A stretch of DNA of 64,000 nucleotides from Brugia malayi (taxonomy: Eukaryota; Nematoda; Chromadorea; Rhabditida; Onchocercidae), in contig NW_025062478.1 in assembly GCF_000002995.4 (NCBI RefSeq), forward strand, positions 9,559,001 to 9,623,000. Reading direction: 5' to 3'. A program made the position numbers and the translations under genes. This document shows, piece after piece, positions 53,636 through 63,747 of the stretch (its first letter is position 1; each line of letters starts with the position of its first letter). The notes under the pieces were generated by a model. That model saw nothing but the letters and a program-made list of their open reading frames with translations. It did not search any database and was not told where the DNA came from.

Positions 53636-56600
53636 CCTTTATGTGAATTTTTGAATGTATTAATGAATATTATTTCAAACAATAATATGATATGCAAAGA
53701 TTACTTACTTTGATTAGGATACTTCTTACTTTATCACAGATTTCAATATAATATCCATTTCAAAGTTTACTTTTAAAATTTTTAATAATTTATGAATTTT
53801 TTTTCCTTTTTAAACTACCTAATATCATATTGCTTACTGGCTATCATAACTTTTAAACATTACTTTAGTAATTTTATTAATCATTAAGAAATATATACTG
53901 GAAATGGATTTTAGTTAAAAATAAAATTTTCATCTTATTATTTTATCATTTTTTTTTTTTTTTGCTTGATAAGACATTCATTTAATTAGTAAGTTAAAAT
54001 TTTTGATTTTAAATAATTTCACTTTTTTTTTTCAATTATTTTTTTTTTGTTTTTTCAGTTTGGAAATGATCAAATATGGGATCGAATATCAAATAGTACC
54101 GTAAATGATGATAACGTTAACGTAACCACGTGTACTGCAAATAAGGATGAGAATGAACGATTAAAAAGTTACGAGAGTGAATTACGTAAACGACGTGAAC
54201 TTAATGAATATCGAGAAAAAGAAAATACATTTCTTAGGTTTTTTTTCGAAATTGTATTTTTTTTATTTTCAATTTATTATCGATTAGCTTAATTATTCTT
54301 TTTTTTTTTTGCCCTAATCTACGATATGAGATTTTAGTATATGCCATTTTGCTACCCATTCAATTAAGAGAATAAATCTGTTATCTTTGGTTGATTTTTC
54401 TCCCAATTTATAAATTTCTTAATTACAATAAAAATTAATAATAAATAATATTAATATAATAAGTAGTTAAAAATAAATAATAATAAAATCCATAATACAT
54501 ACATAAATTGGAAAGCTAATAATTAAACACGTATTAAAATAAATAAAAAAAATAATAATAAAATCCAGACTACATCAATTTATCAATTTGAAAAGCTAAT
54601 AATTAAATAAGTAATAAATAAATGATAAAATAAATAAATTATAAATAATAATCATAAAATCCATAATACAGACATCAATTCGTAAAGCTAATAATTAAAT
54701 AAATAATAAATGAATATTAAAATAAATAATAAATAATAATAAAATTCATAACATATACACCGATTTGCAAAGCTAATAATTAAATAAATAACAAATAACA
54801 ATAATAAAATCCATAATATATACAACAATTTGGAAAGCTAATAATTAAATAAATAATAAACAATAGAATAAATAAATAATAAATAATAATAACAAAATCC
54901 ATAATATATACATCAATTTGCAAAGCTAACAGAAAATGGCGGGGAAAAATGAATGACAAAAACAGGTGGGAAATGGCGGGTAAAAGTATGGGATGGGAAA
55001 AGGTAAAGCGGGAAAGTGCTGAATGGTAATTCTTATGAAATGTTCAATTATTTGCTTTTCAGGGAATCATTGCGAGATTCTAAAAAATTATTATCACTTG
55101 AAAAGAATAAAACTGTCGAGAAGAAAGAAACAAAAGAAGGAATAGAATTAACTAATGGTACTCAATCAAATGGTACCATAACTGAAATTTGTTATGCTAA
55201 TAATGCATATATAGCTGGTGATACATTTGATAATAATGAGTCAATTCGTAAGTGTAAACAATTTTTTAATTTTAATTTTTTATATTTAATTTTACTCATA
55301 AACAATTTTCTTTTTATTTTTGCTAAAAAAAAAAAAAGTAAACAAGAACTTTAATTATGTGAAAATAATTTATATATATATATAAATGTTACCAATTATT
55401 TCATTTTATTTTAAATTATTATAATTTTTTTTTTTTTTTTTTTTTAGCACTTGAACAAGTAATGTTATCAATGAATCGCGTAGCGGAACACTTAGAGAAA
55501 CAAGAAGGACGTGAAGACGAGTCAAAGTTATTACGTGATTTTTTCACGCAACAACCTATCCAACAAGCAATCAAAAGTAATAGTATCAGTCATATGAATG
55601 CTAAGGTATCATTTTTTTTTTATAAAATATTTTTAATTTATATTATTTTATCATATGATCGTTTATTTTATTTCATCTTTTTTTTTTTAAAATTATCTAA
55701 ATTATAATATTGTATCATTTATTTTTTTTATTTGTATATATGAAATTTTATCAAAATTTTTCATTTTGATCAAACAACAAAAAAAAAATTTCATCCTTAT
55801 TATCAAAGAAAAATTAATATTTTATATTACAAAAAATTATCAGTAAATTAATCAATTGCGAATGTTTTTTATTTTTTTTTATAATAAAAAAATTCAAAAT
55901 GAATGTGCATGAATCCATTTTTTTTTTTTTTTTTGCTTTACAAATTTGAAATTTATGTTGAAACTTTAATTTTAATAAAATAAAATACGTAACATAATAA
56001 ATTGCTAACATTTATCAGTTATATATTTTAGATATAATTGTGATAATTGTTATCACTTGGACATTTATTTATTTTTTTTTTTATAAGCGATAAAAGCAAG
56101 GAAGAAAATGCAAACAAATAAAATATGATTTTATGAGATAATTTTTTTTAAAAAAAAAAAAATTAAATATCATTTTAGTATTATCAATTTCAGCTATACA
56201 TTCCATTGCTGGAAGGCATTTTTTTTTTCTTTTTTATCTCAATTATTTTCTTTTTTTGTGAAAAATTATTTTTAATCAAATTCTTTTTGTGTTTTTTTTG
56301 TTTTTTCGAATTGACTAATTAATCAAATTAATTAATCAATATTTTTCAATGATTATTAATACAAAATATTATCCATTTTTAGACTACAGAACCTAAACCT
56401 ACTACATCAACTGATTTATCATCTGTTATCACTGATTACAACGACTCTAAAATGCTCCCAGTAACACGAATTCAGGGTGATTTGAAAATTGTTAAAGTTA
56501 ACAAAAGCAATGATACATATCTCGTTAGTATTTCATTTCTTTTTACCTCTCTCTCTCTCTCTCTCTGTCTCTTATAAAGTTTTATTTTTCTTTTTACAAA

Positions 56601-59600
56601 AAAATTAAATTGAAATAATAAATTGAGTTAGAAATAATTCTTATCATACACGAATAATTTTTATGTTTATTTAAAAAGAATAAGCAAAAGTTATTAATCT
56701 AAACTTAATTTTTATTTGAATAATTTTATAATTAATTTGTAATATATATGTAATGAACATGATTTTAATATTTTTTTAATCTTTTTAAATTTATTTTTAT
56801 TCAAATAATTTATAATTAATTTAGAATGAATATAGTTTTAGTAGTCTTTTTTTTTAATAAATAATTTTATCAAAATAATAAATATACAATTTTATTTTAT
56901 GCTGCAATTATCATTTAAATATTTTTTGCATCATAATTATATATTTTTCTAAAAAAAATTGTAAATATATAAAATTTTGATTAAAAAAGATAATAACAAA
57001 AAATTTTATATAATTAAATTATAATATAATAAAATTCTAATTAACGTAATAAAATTTCATTTTTTTTTTGTTTTATTTTTTTGATATAATTGTATTTAAT
57101 ATAATAAAATTTCATTTCTTATTTTATAGGGTGCAACAATACGTAATGAAGGTGAAAAAGTAATTATTGGACGTGTAATACGTGGTGGTATAGCGGAAAA
57201 ATTAGATTTACTTAGAGAAGGCGATGAAATTATTGAAGCTAATGGAAATGATTTACGTGGTAAAAATGTCACCGAAGTTTGTGAAATTTTGGTAAATAAT
57301 TAATTGCAAATATTGCATAATAATTTTAATTAAATAAGAAATTGATAAAATGGTTTTTTTTTTTTTAAGAAAAAATAAGAAAATGATAAAAATTAAAAAA
57401 AAAAAATAATAATAATCATAAGCAAAAGCTATATGTGATAGCAAAAAATAAATAAATAAGATGAAATAATTGAAATATTGATTTGCAGTTTATTTTTAAA
57501 ATTTAATTCAAAGTTTTTTTTCGATGAAATAAATTTTGTTCAAATGTAATGTTAATTAAATTTTAAGAGATCAATAACTGGTGAATTATCACTTGTGATA
57601 GCACCATTAAATAGATCAAATGATAAATCTCAAATGATAACATCAACAGAAGTTCGACATTTTCGAGCACTTTTTGATTATGATCCCGAGGTAATATAAG
57701 TTTTCTTTTATTTACTATTCAAAAAATTTTATAATTCAAATGTATTGGTAATATGTAAAGTAATCAAAATATATAAAAAACATATTTATGCAAATATTTT
57801 CATATGCATATATTTTAATTTATACTAATTAGTGAATAATTCAAAGATCTTTTTTTTTTCTTTTTTACATTATTAATTTTTTAAACATAAAACTATAATT
57901 ATATTCATTTAAATATTTAAAATTTGCTCATTAAAATTAAGAAAATAAAAAAAAAAAAAAACTTGCAGATTAAATTTCAGTAATTTGAAAATTTTTACTT
58001 TTTGAAAAAAAAAAACAAATTAAGATTGCAAAGATGATTAGTACAAATAATAATTATAACTCATATTTTATCATTACTGTCAATTCGAGAATGATTAGAA
58101 AATGAAATGATATGATCTCATTTCATTGATAATTTTATTTTTTCTTTTCAGGATGATATTTATGTTCCATGTAAAGAACTTGCATTAAAATTTCAACGTG
58201 GTGATATTCTTCATGTGATTAATATGAGTGATGAAAATTGGTGGCAAGCTTATCATGATAATTGTGATATTACTAAACGTTCACTTGCTGGCTTAATACC
58301 ATCAATATCATTTCAACGACAGTAAGTTTATCAATTACTGATCTACTGATAAGAACTATTTAAATCATAATTCATTATGTGTATTTACTTATACCATCAA
58401 TATCATTTCATTACTTATACCATCAATATCATTTCAGTAAGCTCAGCTACTCATTTACTGACCCTATGTATGTATATTTGCTTACAATAATGATAATTTT
58501 ATTAATTTTAATCATAAATAATATAATTATAATAATATCTGTAATATATTGTAGTTTAGCTTCTTTCTCTTCTTTTTTTTTTAAAAAAAAATTGGATATA
58601 TTTTAAAAAAAAGACAAAAATTAAAAAAAAAAAGCGCAACTATTTGCCTACCAAATTTATTTCTAAAATTTATTATTTAATAAATGAAAAAAAGAGAAAG
58701 AAAAAGCAAATTATTTAAAGGATTACATTGTATGCACGTGAATTCGACAGAGAAAATCAATCAGAAATTAATAAACGCAAAAATTTGTTCGGTTGTAGAA
58801 AAGGAAAAAATTTAATTAAAGGATGGCATAAAAAAGGAAATGAAGAATTAAAATCATTGGATGAATTAAATGATGAAAATGACACAGGTAAATACTATCA
58901 TTTTTCTCTTCTTTTTTTTTTTTTTTGTAAATAATTTTTTTTAAAAAAACAAAATAGAAAAATAAAAAATAAAATTATATATATAAATTTTTTTTTTAAT
59001 TTTCAGAAATTTTAACATATGAAGAAGTTACATTATATTTATCAAAAACAGGACGAAAAAGGCCACTTGTTCTTTGTGGCCCAGAAGGTGTTGGCTGTTT
59101 AGAGCTAAGACAACGCTTGGCTGAATTTGATAAAGATAAATTTGCCAGTGCTATACCACGTAAGTTTAAAAGAAAAAAAAATGAAAAAATAAAAAATTGA
59201 AATTTCATTTAGCTAACTTTTTTTTTGTTTACCATCTTCAATATTTTTTGGAATTGGAATAGATACTAAATTAATTGTAATTAAATTAATATAAAATTAT
59301 TTGTGAAAAAAAAAAAGGGTGGATTATTTGAAAATGTTAATAAAGAAATAAAATAGGAAAAAAATAAAAAAGAAGTAAGAATATATTCATAATTTTTCGT
59401 TACTTTTTTTTTAAAAAAATATTAATTATAATACCAAATGAATTAACTGATCAGATTCGATGAGAATTGATGATTAATTAATAAATATTATAAATTAATA
59501 ACTGAAATGTGCAAATTATTTCAATTTTAATCACAATAAGAAATAAATTAATTGACCATATCTAATGAAAATTAATGATAAATTAATAACTAAAATATGC

Positions 59601-61543
59601 AAAATTAAATTTTGTAGATACGACACGTCCAATGAAATCAGGTGAAATTAACGGTGTGCACTATCATTTTGTAACAAAAAATAATTTTCAAGAAGATGCA
59701 AAAGCGGGTAAATTCATTGAATATGGTGAATTTGAAAAGTTTCTCTATGGTACTTCATTAGCATCAATTCAGGCTGTTATTGATCGAGCTAAAATATGCT
59801 TATTAACACTTAAAGCTGAGGTAATTATTACTTCGAATATTTTCAATTTTATTTATTTAATGAATATAAGAAAACAAGAAAGAAAGAAAAAATGAAATAT
59901 TTAACTTTTAAATTTAATACGAAATTATTTTTCGTTCTTTTTTAATTTTTTTAATGATTTAAAAATAACAAAAATTAGTTAATACGCAATGTATTTTATC
60001 GTTTTTAATTAACAAAATATTAAAAAGAGAAAAAAAAGCGAAATGCTTAATCTTTAAATCTAACATAAAATTATTTATTTTTTTTTTTTTTTTTTTTTGC
60101 TTTTATCTTTACAATGATTGAAAAATAATAAAAATTATTACTCAATGTATTTTATCATTTTTTATTTCACAAAATATTATTTTTTGCGACAAATTTATTG
60201 ATAATTAAAATGTGATCAAACAAATAAACAAATAAACTTGTCCACATTAATGATTAAAAGTTAATATACTTAATATTTTATAAAATTATGATTAAATAAT
60301 TGATTCATTTCATCGTTATTGTTGTGAAAAATTTGTCTTTGAGTAAAATTAGCAATAATTTTATTTCCTACAAAAATTTTGAGTAATTAATTTAAAAAAA
60401 AAGGATTAGTGCTATTGCAATTATAGTAAATCGATTAATTTATTTTATAATTAATTAAAATTAGATGACAAAAATTGATTGTTAAATAAATATGAATTGA
60501 TTTAGTTTTTTATTTATTTGTTTATTTGTTTTTGTTTATTTCAGAATTTGAATGCATTACGACGGACGACATTTATGCCTTATGTTGTATTCATTGCGCC
60601 ACCATCACTGCAACAACTTCGTCGTCAGAAAGAAATTTTAGGACAACATGGAATTAAAGATGAACAATTAAAATTAATTTTAAATGAAGGTAAAACTACT
60701 GAAAAGGTTAGCATTGCTTGTTTGTTTATTTATTTATTTGTTTATTTCTAATATTAAATTATAATGAAAAAACTTTTTGATATTATATAATTATAATAAA
60801 AAATTGTAAGCAAATACAATGAAATGTTATTGTTATTATTTTATTAGATAAAATTAATTGAATGCTAAAATAATTAATTATTAAGACAAAAAAGTTTAAT
60901 TGATAATTGATTATTTTCTATTTTTTGTATTAGCAACTGTTTAAATTATGAAATTACTATTCATTATTATTATTATTTATTATTATTATTACTATTATTT
61001 TGTCATGACTATTGTTATTATTACTATAATTTTTATCATTATTTAAAATTTTAATATAAATTTTTTTATCCTATGCCGATAACTATTACAGTAACAATAA
61101 ATTTATTATTATTATTATGTTATTATTAACAATATTATTACTATTGTTATCATTTCTATTGCTATTATTAACAATATTATCACTGTTGTCATTGCTATTG
61201 TTATTATTATCAATATTATTATTATTGTTAGCATTGTTATTGTCATATTATTAATAATATTACTGTTGTTATTCCATAATTATTATTATTAATTATCAAT
61301 ATTATTATTGATTACTATTATCATCTTTTTTTCTTACTTAAAAATGTTTGTTATTATTTCTAGCATTTTGGTCATTTATTTGATCGAATAATAGTGAACG
61401 TTGATCTCGATCGATCATTAGAAGAACTTAAAGAAATTGTTCGACGATTAGAAATGGAACCACAATGGGTGCCAACATTTTGGCCAATTAATCCCACCAA
61501 TATTATTTCATCAACAAAATATGATGAAAAATTAATATATTAG
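34110..61543 (+). CDS. PALS1: PALS1/MPP5/Stardust-type MAGUK with extra N-terminal PDZ (20 exons)
   Basis: Exons: 34110-34268, 34711-34787, 35162-35339, 35644-35761, 42892-43001, 49269-49329, 51605-51701, 53278-53365, 54059-54237, 55063-55247, 55448-55605, 56383-56523, 57130-57291, 57568-57690, 58152-58321, 58721-58887, 59007-59159, 59618-59820, 60545-60706, 61364-61543. They total 2871 nt (956 residues) and all phases agree. Domains by residue: PDZ1 ~145-230; basic coiled segment ~325-385; L27 ~418-470; PDZ2 ~500-585 (YLGATIRN loop); SH3 ~600-668 (ALFDYDP, NWWQAY); HOOK ~669-725; guanylate-kinase-like ~727-945, ending EPQWVP plus a C-terminal tail. The family scaffolds the Crumbs apical polarity complex at the plasma membrane. 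The C-terminal two thirds are unmistakable. Exons 1-8 are joined to them by phase only, so a separate upstream PDZ gene cannot be excluded. Confidence 0.88.
38285..38565. repeat. CACACA/CATACA compound microsatellite
   Basis: Alternating purine-pyrimidine tract of CACACA, CATACA and CATATA words, interrupted by two copies of ATATAGATTTG (near 38344 and 38420) and a related TATATAGATTTGTA near 38508, so a larger unit has been duplicated. It opens spurious 90-130 codon frames on the - strand. A second shorter tract is at 38708-38762. Confidence 0.85.
41674..41759 (+). CDS. Candidate cassette exon in the long MAGUK intron
   Basis: A GC-richer patch starts after GTACAG and stays open for 28 codons in the phase leaving exon 4 (DEMPTNHDARICHFYCNY and on). 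Donor choices are GTTTGT at 41756 or GTATCT at 41760. The latter would join exon 6 in phase but would replace exon 5 and break the PDZ fold. The reverse strand is also open here, so coding on either strand is unproven. Confidence 0.25.
43800..44320. repeat. Degenerate 40-60 bp tandem repeat with GAGTATAAA core
   Basis: About ten decayed copies of GAGTATAAAATCATAAAATT followed by TATAAGTAAAAGTTTGCAAT. Spacing varies through loss or gain of the GTAAAAGT segment. Non-coding. Confidence 0.75.
45975..46078. repeat. 38-bp tandem repeat, about 2.7 copies
   Basis: ATCAATCATTTATTGATTTA followed by AAATCATAGCATCAATAG is repeated twice almost exactly and a third time in part. It ends about 270 bp before the exon-like ORF at 46350. 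Confidence 0.85.
46350..46517 (+). CDS. Possible alternative first exon (or nested-gene exon) inside a MAGUK intron
   Basis: A 56-codon open frame from ATG at 46350 ends at a good donor (ACTAAG|GTAAAT) in phase 0. It reads MSLTRVELSTALEIQVPLAI and continues with acidic and Cys-containing sequence to LFNEFNGTK. Its composition is clearly less AT-rich than the intron. No acceptor before it fits the phase of exon 5, so it is not a normal internal exon there. Splicing to exon 6 (phase 0) would give an isoform with only the last strand of PDZ1. A partial copy follows at 46690. Confidence 0.45.
46690..46753 (+). CDS. Tandem partial copy of the 46350 exon
   Basis: After an acceptor-like AAATAG at 46689, the frame is open for 21 codons to ATTAAG|GTAATT and encodes QCTFKLIQNEVLLFNEYN plus SIK. 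It aligns without gaps to SCTCNLIQNEIVLFNEFN plus GTK of the preceding exon. The flanking intron is also duplicated (46518-46640 resembles 46754-46880). It needs an incoming phase of 2, so it cannot follow the 46350 exon in frame; it may be a mutually exclusive exon or a decaying copy. Confidence 0.35.
49330..51604 (+). repeat. MAGUK intron with ~160-bp tandem repeat (50670-51312)
   Basis: About four diverged copies of a unit made of GTAGAACAAAAATTTTTAA, then TATAAATAATTTAAACAAAT, TTAAATAATCTAAGTAATTT, TATTTTCTATTAAATATTTA, TTATTACTTTTGCATGAATT and a TTAAAAGATTACATAAT spacer. Starts are near 50678, 50850, 51005 and 51178. A shorter repeat (about 36 bp, TTAAATTTAAAATYGCACA) is at 49495-49575. 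No coding sequence seen. Confidence 0.75.
51702..53277 (+). other. MAGUK intron with ATA/ATAATG-rich arrays
   Basis: Degenerate GTAATAATAA and GTGATAATAATA tracts occupy about 52505-52640 and 52755-52970, followed by GTGATAATATATGATA repeats to 53120. The donor of the preceding exon (AAAAG|GTTTTC) is weak. Two antisense ORFs here are low-complexity artefacts. Confidence 0.5.
53588..53631. repeat. (CT)n microsatellite
   Basis: A nearly pure CT tract of about 40 bp with one CCC interruption, ending in CTGTATTT. Similar CT or GA tracts with a CCC or GGG interruption occur at 26216, 28896, 33461, 44787, 45408 and 56546. Confidence 0.9.
54238..55062 (+). repeat. MAGUK intron with ~65-90 bp minisatellite (54420-54930)
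   Basis: Six degenerate copies share AAAATCCATAATAYATACA, TCAATTTGCAAAGCTAATAA and TTAAATAAATAATAAA. The AAAGCTAA word falls at about 54511, 54591, 54677, 54769, 54834 and 54922, so the period ranges from 65 to 92 bp through variation in the AATAAT tail. The array stops at the GC-rich block described next. Confidence 0.85.
54930..55062 (+). promoter_or_regulatory. GC-rich block with E2F-like motifs before exon 10
   Basis: In a very AT-rich intron, 54930-55020 holds AAATGGCGGGGAAA, GGGAAATGGCGGGTAAA and AAAGCGGGAAAGTG, all resembling E2F/DP sites (TTTSGCGC-type, here on the complementary strand). An ATG at 55040 is in frame with exon 10 if the splice site at 55062 is not used (MFNYLLF then RESLRD). 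This could be an internal promoter for a short isoform with only the PALS1-like part. Motif evidence only. Confidence 0.35.
55448..55605 (+). other. L27 domain of the MAGUK (exon 11)
   Basis: Residues 418-470 read LEQVMLSMNRVAEHLEKQEG and continue with LLRDFF, IQQAIK and HMNAK. The pattern matches the first of the two L27 domains of PALS1, which pairs with the L27 domain of PATJ in characterised complexes. The following exon goes straight into the linker before PDZ2, leaving no place for a second L27. The 777-nt intron between them shows no exon-like sequence. Confidence 0.7.
57130..58321 (+). other. PDZ2 and SH3 domains of the MAGUK (exons 13-15)
   Basis: Exon 13 encodes LGATIRN with IIGRVIRGGIAEKLDLLREG and DEIIEANG, typical of the PALS1 PDZ that binds the Crumbs C-terminus. 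Exons 14-15 encode the SH3 domain (RALFDYDPEDDIYVPCKEL, FQRGDILHVI, NWWQAYHD, LAGLIPS). Identity to PALS1 is highest here. Confidence 0.92.
59007..61543 (+). other. Guanylate-kinase-like domain of the MAGUK (exons 17-20)
   Basis: The domain opens ILTYEEVTLYLSKTGRKRP and contains the P-loop position as GPEGVGCLEL (residues 749-758): the Lys and Ser/Thr needed for nucleotide phosphates are replaced by Cys-Leu, so it should be catalytically dead, as in other PALS1-type proteins. Later landmarks are HTTRP, YHFVTKNNF, AGKFIEYGEFEKFLYGTS, FIAPPSLQQLR and LEMEPQWVP. The chain continues about 19 residues past the usual end. Confidence 0.92.
60707..61363 (+). repeat. Last MAGUK intron with ATT-rich degenerate array (60960-61325)
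   Basis: TTATTATTAT sequence with GTTATT, CACTGTTGTC and AACAATATTA interruptions. A longer unit around TTATTAACAATATTATYACT (near 61122 and 61165) is seen at least twice. It lies just before the last exon. Confidence 0.7.
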
Positions 61544-63349
61544 AATATTTTTGCTATTTTCATATAATCGATTATTTTATAATTATTATATTGAAATTTA
61601 ATTAACTGTTTTAAATTTTTTATTTTTTATTTCTTTCCTTTTTCATTATTAAAATGAATGATTGTTTTTTATTTTATAAATAAATTTGCAACGAATTCGT
61701 TTCTTTTTCCCTTCAACTAGTCATTCTTTTCTTTTTTTTTTTTTTTTTGCAGATAATTTTAATAAAAAAAATCGAAATTCAAAAAACCAAAAAAAATCAA
61801 AAATTTAATAAAAATCAAAATTTACAAATGAAGTTTTAAAATGATTGAAAATTCTTCGATTTCATTCTTTTCCTTTTTTCGATTAGTAGTAAGAATTAAA
61901 ATTATGAATTATTTTCGTCTTTAATTTGTTAAATTAAAATAAATTGAATTAAGGTTAATAATTTTATTAACGGCAAAATTATTGTTAATAAAATTATTAG
62001 TATTATGCAAATAAACATTACTTAGCTCAATTAATTAGTCAAAATACATTTGTATTTTAAAATTATTTTCCGATATTTTCACATATAAATTTCATACAAT
62101 AATTAAACGAACAATAAGTGTGCATTGAACTTAAATGTTATTCATTACTTTTCTTAATTTCGAATTATCGATTTTTTTTTTTTTTTTTTGTTCCATTTTG
62201 CTACTTTTGTCATAAACTTATGTAAACTCTTCAAATTTCTGATTATCATAAAGTTGCGCTTAACTGATCAATTTGAATTGATTTTTGTATAATAAACAAT
62301 AAATAAATATTCAGATAAAGTGAATTTTGTTGCTGCTAAAAATTTTGGTTAGTTAAAATTGGAAAAAATGAAGATTAATTTATAATCAAATATGATAGAT
62401 TTGTCTTTGTTTACAATCATATTGTTGTTTACAATAAATGATTCAAATCTAAAATAATTAATGATTACTTTTCATGGGCAAAGTAATAATTAAAATGATA
62501 TTTGAATGAATAAAAGTGTTAATTAGCTTTAATCAAAAATACTCTTTGATCTATTTTCATGCAAAATATTCACTTTTAAGTTTAACTTTACAATTACTAC
62601 AGGACAAAATGCTATCTGCCAGTGATTAATTTTATGTGATAATGTGATTTGACCTATATTTCAATATTTTTGCATTAGAGAATGAAACATATTCGTACAA
62701 ATTAAAAAAATAAACAAAATATTCCATTGAATTAGGTGAATATCTAAATTGAATATAAAATAATTTAAAAAAAAGCTATCATTAATTTGTGAATTATAAA
62801 AGCCTTAGCAAATCGATGATTTATTACATATTTTTTAATTAGAAAAATAAGTGATTTGCAAAAAATAAAATAAGAAATTTGGAAGCTGATTAATTTGAAA
62901 TAATTCATATCATTTGAAATTTCTACTTTAAATAATTTAAAATTATTAGCTGCCTAAAATATTTGCAATTAAAGATTTGTCATATCTCATAAATAATGAT
63001 TATAAATAATTTTAAAAAGTAAACATGTTACCTTTTAACTATTCAAAAATACTGGCATAATACTTTTTTATTTTTTGAACAGAATGTTTAAATTTATTGA
63101 AGTTTCGGTCACCCAATAATTTTTAATTCAGCTTTTTGAATTTCGAATTAAATAATTTATTTTTTGAATGAAATAATTGAATTTAAAAGGGTTTCATCTA
63201 ATGTTTAGTTCATCAATATTCATTTCATTAACATCGATTTTTTCGTTTTTCTTTCTCTTTTTTAGTAACTTTGTATTCTTAGTATTTACTATTATATTAG
63301 ATAATAATTAAATTAGAATCGTTTCATTTTATTTATGTTTTATAGCCAA

Positions 63350-63352
63350 TCA

Positions 63353-63384
<32 letters not shown>

Positions 63385-63500
63385 CATTATTATTATTATT
63401 ATTGTCATTATCATTATTGTTATTATTATTATTAATATTATTATTATTATTATTATCAATATTATTACCATTATTATTATTAATATTATTATTATTAATT
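63350..63500. repeat. (ATT)n trinucleotide array
   Basis: About 150 bp of TTATTATTA with scattered TCA and TTG interruptions. It opens Ile-rich frames on both strands (60-61 codons) that are artefacts. Similar tracts are at 41158-41190 and 60960-61320. Confidence 0.9.
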
Positions 63501-63716
63501 TAATTAACGTTACATAATTTAGCACATCTCTATAAATTTTTAATTTAATTGATGTGTCGATTATATCAAATAATAATATAATACTATAATATCAAATGTA
63601 TTCATTCAAGCATTATCATTTGTCTCTATAAAACAATTGATTAAATACTATTATAATAGTTAATATTATGATACTACTACCATATCACATAATATTTTCA
63701 TTCAAATATAATTGTA

Positions 63717-63747
63717 TTTGTTATCATATCATATCATATCATATCAA
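63717..63747. repeat. (CATAT)n pentanucleotide tract
   Basis: ATCAT steps form about five CATAT units (TTATCATATCATATCATATC and on). A related looser cluster of CATATCATATCATC words occurs at 63898-63920. Confidence 0.85.

Noticed and set aside
63335..63525. Ile-rich ORFs on both strands
   Set aside because: Translation of an (ATT)n array.
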